Shown here piece by piece: positions 1-6,996 of a DNA stretch of 11,956 nt (its first letter is position 1; each line of letters opens with the position of its first letter). Source of the DNA: Alphaproteobacteria bacterium (GTDB taxonomy: Bacteria; Pseudomonadota; Alphaproteobacteria; Rhodospirillales; Rhodospirillaceae). The stretch is taken from the NCBI GenBank assembly GCA_003250275.1, contig QKGW01000358.1:1-11956 (forward strand). The letters run 5' to 3'. Under the pieces are notes generated by a model. The model worked only from the letters and a program-made list of their open reading frames with translations, ran no database searches and was not told the DNA's origin. The translations under genes were made by a program, and so were the position numbers.

Positions 1-187
1 ACGCCGCCTCGATCGGCGGACGGGTCTCGGCGAGCGTCCAGAACGCGGCGAGTACTCCAAACACGTAGGCGGTCACGGCGAGGACCGCAACCGCTCCCCA
101 GACGATCGCGCTGCGTCTGGCGCGCCCGGCCGCCCCGCGGACGTCGTCCGCGACGAGGCCGAGCGCGACGGGCAGAAGGCGGCCCAT
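1..187 (-). CDS. Small membrane protein, N-terminal part only (possibly YqjE/phage-holin-like)
   Basis: The gene starts at an ATG at 187-185 and runs off the left edge, so only about 62 residues are visible. Its start overlaps the stop of the upstream DUF883 gene (TGATG), which indicates translational coupling and one operon. The visible part has a short Arg-rich cytoplasmic stretch (GRARRS) followed by a hydrophobic segment at about residues 28-50 (WGAVAVLAVTAYVFGVLAAF), consistent with a first membrane span. In enterobacteria the DUF883 gene yqjD is followed by yqjE, a small two-span protein of the holin_3_6 superfamily, and this gene sits in the same place with a similar look. That assignment rests on synteny and overall shape, not on a diagnostic motif. 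It could equally be an unrelated small membrane protein. Confidence 0.6.
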   Translation of the reverse strand, partial: MGRLLPVALGLVADDVRGAAGRARRSAIVWGAVAVLAVTAYVFGVLAAFWTLAETRPPIEAA

Positions 188-504
188 CACTTTCGCAGCA
201 GCAGCGCAGCGAGAAAACCCGCGGCGGCGGCGACGCCGACCGCGGCGACCGGCTGGCGGCGCACGGTGTCGGTGAACTGCCGTCCGGCGAGGTCGGCCCG
301 CTCACGCAGCGCCTGGAGTTCCTCGTCGGTGAGGTCGGAGAGGCGGTCGAGCTTCTCCTTCGCGCGGGATTTCAGATCGTCGGCGGCGGTGCCGCCGGCG
401 GCGCCGAGCATCTTGTTGAGCTTGGCGATTTCGGCACGGATCTCATCGACCTGCTTGACTACGTCGTCGAGGGCCGGGGATCCGTTGGTCGTGGCGTTGG
501 CCAT
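187..504 (-). CDS. DUF883 (ElaB/YqjD-like) membrane-anchored protein
   Basis: 105 residues. The N-terminal 80 residues are charged and helical, predicted amphipathic or coiled coil (VVKQVDEIRAEIAKLNK, then a Lys/Arg/Glu-rich helix to about residue 75). The C-terminus has the family hallmark: RRQP at 82-85, an Ala/Gly-rich membrane segment at about 86-102, and a terminal Arg-Lys. E. coli YqjD and ElaB of this family are tail-anchored inner-membrane proteins made in stationary phase and reported to associate with ribosomes. The ATG at 504 is chosen because GGAGG (515-511) lies 6 nt upstream; longer upstream reading is only open frame antisense to the histidine kinase. A perfect EcfG-type promoter sits about 32 nt upstream, so stress induction is likely. 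It is coupled to the next membrane-protein gene by a TGATG overlap. The family call is firm; the cellular role here is inferred. Confidence 0.88.
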   Translation of the reverse strand: MANATTNGSPALDDVVKQVDEIRAEIAKLNKMLGAAGGTAADDLKSRAKEKLDRLSDLTDEELQALRERADLAGRQFTDTVRRQPVAAVGVAAAAGFLAALLLRK

Positions 505-533
505 GGTTTTCCTCCGTTCGGTGACGTGAACGG

Positions 534-559
534 GGAACGCGATCACGGTCGTGAAAGTT
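534..559 (+). promoter_or_regulatory. Near-consensus EcfG-type promoter facing the histidine kinase
   Basis: On the plus strand GGAAC (534-538), a 17-nt spacer and AGTT (556-559) match the EcfG consensus with one mismatch (A for C in the -10). It is superimposed on the perfect minus-strand promoter: each -35 overlaps the other's -10, so the region is close to palindromic. If active it would give the kinase at 769 a leader of about 200 nt. The mismatch and long leader make this tentative; the resemblance may be a by-product of the symmetry. Confidence 0.35.
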
Positions 560-561
560 CC
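536..561 (-). promoter_or_regulatory. EcfG-type general stress promoter for the DUF883 gene
   Basis: Read on the minus strand, GGAAC (561-557), a 17-nt spacer and CGTT (539-536) match the alphaproteobacterial EcfG consensus GGAAC-N16/17-CGTT exactly. Transcription would start near 528, giving a leader of about 24 nt that contains the GGAGG ribosome-binding site at 515-511 before the ATG at 504. The fit of spacing and position makes chance unlikely. Only one other perfect copy was found by eye in the window, at 2272-2297. Confidence 0.82.
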
Positions 562-588
562 GCTCCGGCTGCCGGAACCCAATTCCCG

Positions 589-618
589 TTGGCGCATTAT
601 CTCATCGAATTGTATGGT
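589..618 (+). promoter_or_regulatory. Possible housekeeping promoter for the histidine kinase
   Basis: TTGGCG (589-594) and TATGGT (613-618) are separated by 18 nt, each matching 4 of 6 positions of the sigma-70 consensus, in a locally AT-richer stretch of otherwise GC-rich DNA. Transcription would start near 625, about 145 nt before the kinase ATG. This is a weak match in the 264-bp intergenic region 505-768, which otherwise holds the EcfG-type sites and no convincing gene. Confidence 0.25.
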
Positions 619-768
619 GATAAGGCAATGATTTCTGGTGAGTGCCGCAATCGCCGCGGCCGGGCGAGACCAACCACAGCACGGGGCGACCGCCGTGAGG
701 ATGCGCGGGGTAATGGTGGGAATTTCAGCCGTTCGCGCCGCGCCGGCGAGGGAGCCGGGCCGACCGCG

Positions 769-2271
769 ATGAACGAGAAGATCCACCGCGTCCTCGACGA
801 CCCCTCGCGCCTCGACGCGCTGTCGCGCTTCATCGTCGGCCAGGACGCGCCGATGCGCGACTTCGAAACGATCACGATGATGGCGGCGGAGCGTTTCGCC
901 GCGCCGATTGCCGCGATCGGGCTGATCGCGCGCGAACACAAGTGGTTCTTCACCCACATCGGCATCGACGTCGAGGAAGTCCCCGCGGATTCCGCGTTCG
1001 GGCGCTTCACCATCGCGGGCGGCGAAACTTTCGTCGTCGAGGATGCCTCGGCCCATCCCGAGTTCGCCGCCAATCCGCTCGTCACCGGCGCGCCCGAGGT
1101 GCGCTTCTACGCCGGCGCGCCGATCACCGTGCACGGTCAGCGCGTCGCCACCCTCTCGGTGATGGACACCGCGCCGCGCGCCGCGCCGTCCGCCGATGCG
1201 CTCGCCGCGCTGGTGCGCCTCGCCGGGCTCGCGGGCTCGCTCTTCGAACTGCACGACGCGGCGCGCCGCGGGCTGTTCTCGGAGCGCTCGCTCAGCCATG
1301 CCGAGACCCGTCAGGCGATGGCGATGCGCGCCGCCAACATCGCCTCATGGAGCTGGGACCTCGCCTCCGACATCGTCGACTGCGACGAGACCCTGCGCAC
1401 GCTGTTCGGCCTCGCGCCCGAGCTTCCGGTGTCGGGGCGCGACATCATCGCCGCGGTCACGCCCGAGCACATCGCCAACCTGCGCCAGGCGTTGCAGGGC
1501 GCGCTGCTCACCGACCAGGACTTCTCCGGCGAGTTCCACGTGCCCGCCACCGGCAGGTGGCTGCTCGGCCTCGGCAAGGTGTTCGAGCGCGACGCCGAGG
1601 GCCGCGCCACCGGCGTGCTCGGCGTCTACATCGACATCACCCGCACCAAGCAATCCGAGGAAAAGACCCGGTTGCTGCTGCGCGAGCTCAATCACCGCGT
1701 CAAGAATACCCTGGCGATGCTGCAATCCCTCGCCGGGCAGACGCTGCGCCGCTCCCGCAACGACAAGGAGTTCACCGTCGCGTTCTCCGGCCGCCTCCAG
1801 GCGCTCGCCGCCGCGCACACGCTCCTCTCCGATCGCGAGTGGGACAGCATCGACCTCTTCACCCTGCTCCGCACCCAGGTCTCGCCCTATGCGCTCGACT
1901 TCGACGAGCAGGTTTCGGTCGAGGATTGTCCGCCGATCGACCTCGACCCCGACGAGGCCCTCGGCCTCGGCCTCGTGCTGCACGAGCTCGCCACCAACGC
2001 GGCGAAGTTCGGCGCGCTGTCGCGCTCGGTCGGCCGGGTCGTGGTGACCTGCACCGAGGACACCTCGGAAAGCCGCGTGATCGAGTGGACCGAATCCGGC
2101 GGCCCGCCGGTCAAGCCGCCGAAGTCGGGCGGTTTCGGCTCGATCCTGATCGCGCGCAGTCTCGACAAGATCGTCGGCAGCTCGGTCGAGGTGGAATACC
2201 CCGCCAGCGGCCTGCACGTGCGCATCCGCATCCCCAAGACGGTCAAGCCGGCGTTGCCCGCGACCGCGTAG
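769..2271 (+). CDS. Soluble sensor histidine kinase, GAF-PAS-HWE type
   Basis: 500 residues with no membrane segment, so a cytoplasmic sensor. A GAF-like domain covers about 20-160 (for example HKWFFTHIGID, then FYAGAPI) and a PAS-like domain about 185-292 (ASWSWDLAS to GVYIDITRT). The HWE kinase core follows. The phospho-acceptor is His309 in LRELNHRVKNTLAMLQS, the N box is HELATNAAKFGALS (405-418, Asn410), Trp440 and Glu442 give the WxE signature, and GFGS (455-458) is the glycine motif. HWE kinases often feed the PhyR/NepR/EcfG general stress pathway in alphaproteobacteria. No response regulator is adjacent, so the partner lies elsewhere. The open frame extends upstream to 526, but that part is Arg/Gly-rich, crosses the promoter region and lacks family similarity. 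The ATG at 769 begins the recognisable protein. Its Shine-Dalgarno (GAGGGAG, 748-754) is rather far away, so the start is less certain than the family. Confidence 0.92.
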   Translation: MNEKIHRVLDDPSRLDALSRFIVGQDAPMRDFETITMMAAERFAAPIAAIGLIAREHKWFFTHIGIDVEEVPADSAFGRFTIAGGETFVVEDASAHPEFAANPLVTGAPEVRFYAGAPITVHGQRVATLSVMDTAPRAAPSADALAALVRLAGLAGSLFELHDAARRGLFSERSLSHAETRQAMAMRAANIASWSWDLASDIVDCDETLRTLFGLAPELPVSGRDIIAAVTPEHIANLRQALQGALLTDQDFSGEFHVPATGRWLLGLGKVFERDAEGRATGVLGVYIDITRTKQSEEKTRLLLRELNHRVKNTLAMLQSLAGQTLRRSRNDKEFTVAFSGRLQALAAAHTLLSDREWDSIDLFTLLRTQVSPYALDFDEQVSVEDCPPIDLDPDEALGLGLVLHELATNAAKFGALSRSVGRVVVTCTEDTSESRVIEWTESGGPPVKPPKSGGFGSILIARSLDKIVGSSVEVEYPASGLHVRIRIPKTVKPALPATA

Positions 2272-2297
2272 GGAACCCATCGCTCCGGTACCGCGTT
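2272..2297 (+). promoter_or_regulatory. EcfG-type general stress promoter for the small membrane protein
   Basis: GGAAC (2272-2276), a 17-nt spacer (2277-2293) and CGTT (2294-2297) match the EcfG consensus exactly. The -35 begins at the base right after the histidine kinase stop codon (TAG, 2269-2271). Transcription would start near 2304, with a leader of about 28 nt to the ATG at 2332. The identical 17-nt spacing to the minus-strand site at 536-561 supports both being genuine. Confidence 0.82.
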
Positions 2298-2331
2298 GAC
2301 CCTCCAGAACCGAGCAGGGAGACGCGCAGAG

Positions 2332-2481
2332 ATGACCGACCGCGCCGACATGTACACGAAAGTTCTCGCCCGCGCCGAAGACGCGGTGGTGAACAACCGC
2401 GTCGGCCAGTGGGTCGGGCTGTCGATCGCGATTCTTCTCGCTCTCAGCGTCGCGGCGATGGCGAGCGACGTCATCTTCTGA
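2332..2481 (+). CDS. 49-residue single-span membrane protein, function unknown
   Basis: The protein has a charged N-terminal half (MTDRADMYTKVLARAEDAV) and a C-terminal membrane helix at about residues 25-45 (VGLSIAILLALSVAAMASDV), ending at VIF. I do not recognise a family. The ATG at 2332 is preferred over the TTG at 2296: GGGAG (2317-2321) lies 10 nt upstream of it, and the TTG lies inside the promoter's -10. Evidence that this is a real gene is the perfect EcfG-type promoter at the expected distance, the ribosome-binding site, and the clear hydrophilic-to-hydrophobic layout. It is probably a tail-anchored stress-induced inner-membrane peptide, which is inference. Confidence 0.68.
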   Translation: MTDRADMYTKVLARAEDAVVNNRVGQWVGLSIAILLALSVAAMASDVIF

Positions 2482-2510
2482 CGCTGAGCCGGGCGGCACC
2501 GCCGCCGGGC

Positions 2511-2554
2511 GCGGGGCGGAGAGCCCCGCCGGGCCGCCGATGCGGCCGCTCTTT
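2511..2554 (+). terminator. Tandem GC-rich hairpins, possible terminator of the small membrane gene
   Basis: Two hairpins follow the stop at 2481. The first has stem GCGGGGC (2511-2517) with GCCCCGC (2523-2529). The second has stem GGCCGC (2532-2537) with GCGGCC (2542-2547) and is followed by GCTCTTT. The U-tract is weak, so this may only partly stop transcription. A third hairpin (2573-2579 with 2583-2589) has no T run. The rest of the 180-bp gap 2482-2661 holds an isolated GGAAC (2594-2598) without a matching -10. Confidence 0.4.
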
Positions 2555-2661
2555 CAAGACCGAGCATTCGAGGGCGCCGGTGCGGCGCCGAACAGGAACC
2601 GTGACCGATTTCCGCGGCCCGCCGCGGTGCGTCCGGAAATCGCCACGCAGGATGGAGACCC

Positions 2662-3177
2662 ATGATCAAGCCTTTGACGATCACGCCTCTTCTGACCGCG
2701 ACGGCGCTCGTCGCGGCGCTTTCGACCGCCGCGATCGCCCAGGATGTTCAGCGTCTGGGGACCGGGTCGGGCGCGGCGATGGAGAGCTACACCACGACGA
2801 TGAACGCGGGCGACAGCCAGTACGGCGTCACGGTGTTCTCGAAGGATCGCCCGCGCACGCCGATGACCACCCAGAACGGCTACATCACCGGCAGCCAGGG
2901 CCAAGTGCTCGCGAGCAATCTGATCGGCGAGGAGGTCTATAACGGCACCGGCGAGCGCGCCGAGAAGGTCGGCGACGTCAACGACGTGATGATGTCGTCG
3001 GACGGTAAGGCCGAGGCCGTGGTGATCGGCGTCGGCGGCTTCCTCGGCGTCGGCGAGAAGGACGTCGCGGTCGCCTTCGACCGGCTGAACTGGTCGATCG
3101 GCCAGGACAACGAAAAGCGCCTGACGATCCAGGCGTCGAAGGACGATCTGAAATCCGCGCCGACCTTCAAGCGCTGA
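2662..3177 (+). CDS. Secreted PRC-barrel domain protein
   Basis: 171 residues. A Sec signal peptide spans about residues 1-26, with a Lys near the N-terminus, a hydrophobic core (LLTATALVAALSTAA) and an AIA cleavage site before Gln27. The mature part carries a PRC-barrel at about 77-160. Its typical pattern is a residue run like LIGEEVYN, then EKVGDVNDVMM, a Gly-rich loop VIGVGGFLGVGEKDVAV and FDRLNW. Many alphaproteobacterial genomes encode such periplasmic PRC-barrel proteins among envelope or general-stress genes; the molecular function is generally unknown. GGAGA (2654-2658) lies 3 nt before the ATG, close but usable. An isolated GGAAC at 2594 lacks a CGTT at 16-18 nt, so I cannot assign a stress promoter. 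A strong terminator follows at 3204. Confidence 0.85.
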   Translation: MIKPLTITPLLTATALVAALSTAAIAQDVQRLGTGSGAAMESYTTTMNAGDSQYGVTVFSKDRPRTPMTTQNGYITGSQGQVLASNLIGEEVYNGTGERAEKVGDVNDVMMSSDGKAEAVVIGVGGFLGVGEKDVAVAFDRLNWSIGQDNEKRLTIQASKDDLKSAPTFKR

Positions 3178-3203
3178 CACCCGCGCGAAGGACGGACGGA
3201 AAG

Positions 3204-3233
3204 GGAGCGCCGGAGCGATCCGGCGCTCCTTTT
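3204..3233 (+). terminator. Strong intrinsic terminator after the PRC-barrel gene
   Basis: A perfect 11-bp stem (GGAGCGCCGGA, 3204-3214, with TCCGGCGCTCC, 3219-3229) closes a GCGA tetraloop and is followed by TTTT. It ends 27 nt after the PRC-barrel stop. Read on the other strand the same hairpin is followed by CTTTCC, and it lies just beyond the putA stop at 3241, so it may end both converging transcripts. Confidence 0.9.
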
Positions 3234-3240
3234 CGTGCGT

Positions 3241-6200
3241 TCAGTCCTCGCCCATCGCGATCAGCGTGGCATTGCCGCCCGCCGCCGCGGTGTTGATCGA
3301 GACCGTCTGTTCGAGGGCGAAGCGGGCGAGGTATCCGGGGCCACCCGCCTTCGGGCCGGTGCCGGACAGACCCGAGCCGCCGAACGGCTGCACCCCCACC
3401 ACCGCGCCGATGATGTTGCGGTTGACGTAGACATTGCCGACCTGGAGCCGCTCGACGATCCGCCGCACCCGCGCCTCGATGCGCGAGTGGACGCCGAGGG
3501 TGAGGCCGTAGCCGGTGGCGGCGACCGCGTCGATCACCTTGTCGAGATCCTTCGCCTTCCAGGTCACCACGTGGAGCACCGGGCCGAATACCTCGCGGGT
3601 CAGCTCGGCGGGGTCGTCGAGGCGGACGATCGTCGGCGCGATCCAGGTGCCCGCGCCGAACTCGCCGGGCGGCACCGCGCCCTCGAACGCGACCTTGCCG
3701 GCGGCGCGCATCTCGTCGACGTAGGCGCGGATTGCGTCGCGCGACGGCGCGTCGATCACCGGGCCGACATCGGTGACGAGCTTGCGCGGGTCGCCGACCG
3801 CGAGTTCCCGCGCCGCGCCCGCGATCATCTTGATCATCTCCTCGGCGACGTCCTCCTGCACGAACAGGAGGCGCAGCGCCGAGCAGCGCTGACCGGCGGA
3901 GCGGAACGCCGACATCACCACGTCGTCGGCGACCTGCTCGGGGAGCGCGGTGGCGTCGACGATCATCGCGTTGATGCCGCCGGTTTCGGCGATCAAGGGC
4001 ACGATCGGGCCGTCCTTGGCGGCGAGCGCGCGGTTGATGCCGCGCCCGGTCTCGGTCGAGCCGGTGAAGGCGACGCCAGCGACGCGCGGGTCGGCGACCA
4101 GCGCCGAGCCGACCGGGCCGGGGACGAACTGCAGCGCCGCCGCGGCGACGCCCGCCTTGTGCGCGAGGCGCACCGCCTCGCAGGCGATCAAGGGAGTGTT
4201 GCCGGCGGGTTTGGCGACCACCGCGTTGCCGGCGGCGAGCGCCGCCGCCACCTGGCCGACGAAGATCGCGAGCGGGAAGTTCCACGGCGAGATGCAGACG
4301 AACACGCCGCGGCCGCGGTGGACGAGGCGGTTGTCTTCGCCGGTCGGGCCGGGCAGGCGCTTCGGCTCGCCGAACTGGCGGCGCGCCTCGGTGGCGTAGT
4401 AGCGGCAGAAGTCGATCGCCTCGCGCACCTCGGCGAGGGCGTCGCCCTGGGTCTTGCCCGCTTCGACCGCAAGCAGCGCCATCAGCCGCTCGCGCTCGGC
4501 CTCGATCGCGTCGCCCCAGCGTTCGAGGGCGGCGGCGCGGTCGTAGGCGGGGGTGCGGTCCCACGCGGCGAAGCCCGCGCCCGCGCGGCCGATCGCTTCG
4601 GCGGCGAGCGCCGCGTCGGCCTCGACCACGTCGCCCGCGACGGTGCGGCCGTCGATCGGCGAAAGCACCGGGCGCGCCGCACCGTCGGCCGCCTTGCCGT
4701 CGAGCAGCGGTGCGGCGTGGACGCGGTCGTCGGCGTGCGCGGCGAGCGCCGCCTCGAGGGCCTCGCGCTGCGCCGCGTCGCCGAGTTCCATGCCGATCGA
4801 ATTCTTGCGCGTGCCGTAGAGGTCGACCGGCAGCGGCAGGCGGCCGTGGCGGGCGCGCGAACCGTCGCCGAGACCCGCCGCCGGGCGCGTCAGCAGGCTT
4901 TCGACCGGCACGTCGAGGTCGCCGACGGTGGCGACGAACGACGAGTTGGCGCCGTTTTCGAGCAGGCGGCGGACGAGGTAGGCGAGCAGGTCGCGGTGGT
5001 GCCCGGCGGGGGCGTAGATGCGGCAGGGGATGCCGTCCTCCTCGACCACCGGCGCGTAGAGCGCGTCGCCCATGCCGTGCAGCTTCTGGAACTCGTAGCC
5101 GGGGTCGCGGTCCGACCAGCCTTCGCGCCCGAGCTCGCGCACGAACGCGACCGAAAGCGCGTTGTGGCTGGCGAACTGCGGGTAGATGCGCGGCCGGAGC
5201 GCCATCAGGCGGCGGGCGCAGGCGAGGTAGGAGAGGTCGGTCGCGGCCTTGCGGGTGAACAGCGGATAGTCGGCGAGGCCGCGCTCCTGCGCGCGCTTCA
5301 CCTCGGTGTCCCAGTAGGCGCCTTTGACCAGCCGCACCATCAGGCGGCGGTCGAGGCTTTCCGCGAGGTCGCCGACCCAGTCGACGACGCCCCGCGCGCG
5401 CTTCTGGTAGGCCTGAATCGCGAGGCCGTAGCCGCTCCAGCCCTTGAGCGACGGGTCGGCGAGGCTGGCGGCGAAGATGTCGAGCGAGAGTTCGAGGCGG
5501 TCGGCCTCCTCGGCGTCGATGGTGAGGTTGAGGTCGTAATCCTTGGCGAGGCGCCCGAGCTCGATCAGCTTCGGCACCAGGTCGGCCATCACCGCCTCCT
5601 GGTTGGTCGCCTCGTAGCGCGGGTGGATCGCCGAGAGCTTCACCGACATCCCCGGGCGGTGCGGCAGCGCGCCCTTGGAACCCGCCGCCTTGCCGATCGC
5701 GGTCAGCGCGGCGACGTAGGAGGCGTAGTGCTTGTCGGCGTCGGCGCGGGTGCGGGCGCCCTCGCCGAGCATGTCGTAGGAGTGGCGGTAGCCCTTGGCG
5801 GCCTTACCCTTGGCGCGCTCGATCGCGGCCTCGATGGTCTGGCCGAGAACGAACTGATGGCCCATCACCTTCATCGCCTGGAACGCGGCGGTGCGCACCG
5901 TCGGGCGGCCGAGGCGGCGGATCGCGCCGTGGAGGATGCCGAGCGGGGTGTCGTCGGGGCGCAGCACCTTGGCGGTCACGCCCATCGCCCACGCCGAGGC
6001 GGAGACCAGCCAGGCGTCGGAGACGCGCTCGTGGTTGTCGAACTGCGCCTCGTTGAGCTTGTCCTCGATCAGGCGGTCGGCGGTGGCGGCGTCGGGCACC
6101 CGCAACAGCGCCTCGGCGAGCACCATCAGCGCGAGCCCTTCGCGCGTCGAGAGCGCGAACTCGCGCAGGAATTCCTCGACCCCGAGGCTGCCGGTTTCGG

Positions 6201-6372
6201 CGCGGATCGCCTGGATCAGGCGCGTCGCCTCGGCGTCGATGCGTTGGTCGGCCTCGGGCGAGAAGCCGGTCTCGGCGATCAGGGCGCGGACGAGTTCGGC
6301 GTCGTCGGGCGCGTACGGCGCGCGGAAGGGCGCGACCGGGGTGTTCGAAACCAGGGCAAGAGTCGCGGTCAT
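3241..6372 (-). CDS. putA: Bifunctional proline dehydrogenase / P5C dehydrogenase PutA
   Basis: 1043 residues; oxidises proline to glutamate in two steps, using FAD with the respiratory chain and then a nicotinamide cofactor. The proline dehydrogenase half shows SVKLSAIHPRYE (243-254), RLVKGAYWDTE (347-357), YPQFASHNA (397-405), YEFQKLHGMGDALY (426-439) and the substrate-binding arginine pair in YLVRRLLENGANSSF (465-479). The P5C dehydrogenase half shows GRGVFVCISPWNFPLA (687-702), FTGSTETG (769-776), the catalytic-base motif ETGG (Glu796) and the catalytic cysteine Cys830 in AGQRCSALR. It ends soon after QPFGGSGLSGTGPKAG. It lacks both the N-terminal ribbon-helix-helix repressor domain and the extra C-terminal domain of larger PutAs, so it should not regulate its own gene; the divergent Lrp-type gene probably does. 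The ATG at 6372 is chosen because GAGGA lies 9 nt upstream. Odd feature: the cofactor motif usually read KPAEQT is KPAGNT (721-726). Confidence 0.97.
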   Translation of the reverse strand: MTATLALVSNTPVAPFRAPYAPDDAELVRALIAETGFSPEADQRIDAEATRLIQAIRAETGSLGVEEFLREFALSTREGLALMVLAEALLRVPDAATADRLIEDKLNEAQFDNHERVSDAWLVSASAWAMGVTAKVLRPDDTPLGILHGAIRRLGRPTVRTAAFQAMKVMGHQFVLGQTIEAAIERAKGKAAKGYRHSYDMLGEGARTRADADKHYASYVAALTAIGKAAGSKGALPHRPGMSVKLSAIHPRYEATNQEAVMADLVPKLIELGRLAKDYDLNLTIDAEEADRLELSLDIFAASLADPSLKGWSGYGLAIQAYQKRARGVVDWVGDLAESLDRRLMVRLVKGAYWDTEVKRAQERGLADYPLFTRKAATDLSYLACARRLMALRPRIYPQFASHNALSVAFVRELGREGWSDRDPGYEFQKLHGMGDALYAPVVEEDGIPCRIYAPAGHHRDLLAYLVRRLLENGANSSFVATVGDLDVPVESLLTRPAAGLGDGSRARHGRLPLPVDLYGTRKNSIGMELGDAAQREALEAALAAHADDRVHAAPLLDGKAADGAARPVLSPIDGRTVAGDVVEADAALAAEAIGRAGAGFAAWDRTPAYDRAAALERWGDAIEAERERLMALLAVEAGKTQGDALAEVREAIDFCRYYATEARRQFGEPKRLPGPTGEDNRLVHRGRGVFVCISPWNFPLAIFVGQVAAALAAGNAVVAKPAGNTPLIACEAVRLAHKAGVAAAALQFVPGPVGSALVADPRVAGVAFTGSTETGRGINRALAAKDGPIVPLIAETGGINAMIVDATALPEQVADDVVMSAFRSAGQRCSALRLLFVQEDVAEEMIKMIAGAARELAVGDPRKLVTDVGPVIDAPSRDAIRAYVDEMRAAGKVAFEGAVPPGEFGAGTWIAPTIVRLDDPAELTREVFGPVLHVVTWKAKDLDKVIDAVAATGYGLTLGVHSRIEARVRRIVERLQVGNVYVNRNIIGAVVGVQPFGGSGLSGTGPKAGGPGYLARFALEQTVSINTAAAGGNATLIAMGED

Positions 6373-6504
6373 GGGTGGCGGTCCTCGAAACCAAATGCCG
6401 GAGGCGGCCCCGTGGCCGCCTTTCGATTCCACATGATATGCGCTGTTCAGCCGCGTTTCTCGGGTATATGATGCCTCGTCGCCGTGACTTCAAAGGCAGA
6501 TGCG
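6373..6504. promoter_or_regulatory. Divergent putA / putR control region
   Basis: This 132-bp gap separates two divergent genes and includes an AT-richer core. Facing putA, TATCAT (6438-6433 on the minus strand) resembles a -10. Facing putR, TATGAT (6467-6472) resembles a -10 and would give a leader of about 25 nt. The -35 hexamers at the right spacing are poor (3 of 6), as expected if an activator is needed. Lrp-type PutR proteins act from such intergenic regions, with proline as effector. No clear operator repeat stands out beyond a repeated ATATG (6436-6440 and 6466-6470). Confidence 0.45.
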
Positions 6505-6981
6505 ATGTCCGACAGTGAAATCGAAGGATTGGATCGTCTCGATTGTAAGATCCTCCGCGTGCTGCAGTCGGACGGGCGGATCACCACCGCCGAACTCTCC
6601 GACCGCATCGGACTTTCGCCCACCGCCACCGCCGACCGGGTCCGGCGGCTCACCCGCGACGGCTTCATCCTCGGCTACCGTGCGCGGCTCGATCCGGCGA
6701 AGATCGGGCGCGGCCTCCTGGTGTTCGTCGAGGTCCTGCTCGACCGCACCAGTCCCGACGTCTTCGATTCGTTCGCGGCGCAGGTGAAGCGCGCGGGCGA
6801 GGTGCTCGAATGCCATCTCGTCGCCGGCGGCTTCGACTACCTGATCAAGGCCCGCGTGCGCGACATGACCGCCTACCGCGCCTTCCTCGCCGACGTCATC
6901 CTGCCGCTGCCGGGGGTGCGCGAAACCCGCACCTACGCGGTGATGGAGGAGATCAAGGCGGCGGAAGCCCTACCGATCTGA
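6505..6981 (+). CDS. putR: Lrp/AsnC family regulator, probable proline-responsive activator PutR
   Basis: 158 residues. The N-terminal winged helix-turn-helix covers about 8-60 (LDRLDCKILRVLQSDGRITT, then AELSDRIGLSPTATADRVRRL). The C-terminal RAM/AsnC ligand-binding domain covers about 68-150 (LLVFVEVLLD, then HLVAGGFDYLIKARVRD). The ending LPGVRETRTYAVMEEIK is typical of PutR-type members. In Agrobacterium and Rhodobacter, PutR is divergent from putA and activates it with proline; the same arrangement here makes that role likely. The ATG at 6505 has AAAGG 8 nt upstream; an in-frame GTG at 6484 has no ribosome-binding site. A cupin gene follows after 15 nt. It could be another Lrp-type regulator, but position and C-terminus favour PutR. 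Confidence 0.88.
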   Translation: MSDSEIEGLDRLDCKILRVLQSDGRITTAELSDRIGLSPTATADRVRRLTRDGFILGYRARLDPAKIGRGLLVFVEVLLDRTSPDVFDSFAAQVKRAGEVLECHLVAGGFDYLIKARVRDMTAYRAFLADVILPLPGVRETRTYAVMEEIKAAEALPI

Positions 6982-6996
6982 TTTAGGAACCTTGCG

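Noticed and set aside
574..590. GGAAC followed by CGTT at 574-590 as an EcfG-type promoter
   Set aside because: The spacer is only 8 nt, half of what the sigma factor requires.
526..768. N-terminal extension of the histidine kinase from a GTG at 526 or an ATG at 628
   Set aside because: The 526 start overlaps the EcfG-type promoters; the 628 start has AAGG only 2 nt away; the encoded stretch is Arg/Gly-rich and unlike a sensor domain.
505..1299. Upstream extension of the DUF883 frame on the minus strand
   Set aside because: It is antisense to the kinase and promoter region; GGAGG and the EcfG-type promoter fix the start at 504.
2594..2598. Isolated GGAAC upstream of the PRC-barrel gene as a third EcfG-type site
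   Set aside because: No CGTT-like -10 occurs 16-18 nt downstream.
942..2942. A 666-residue plus-strand open frame across the kinase and the next two genes
   Set aside because: It is out of frame with the kinase and reads as an Arg/Pro-rich shadow with no family motif.
3235..6471. A 1078-residue open frame antisense to putA
   Set aside because: It is the complement of a gene with strong family motifs throughout; its translation is low-complexity Arg/Gly/Ala/Glu-rich, an artefact of GC-rich codon use.
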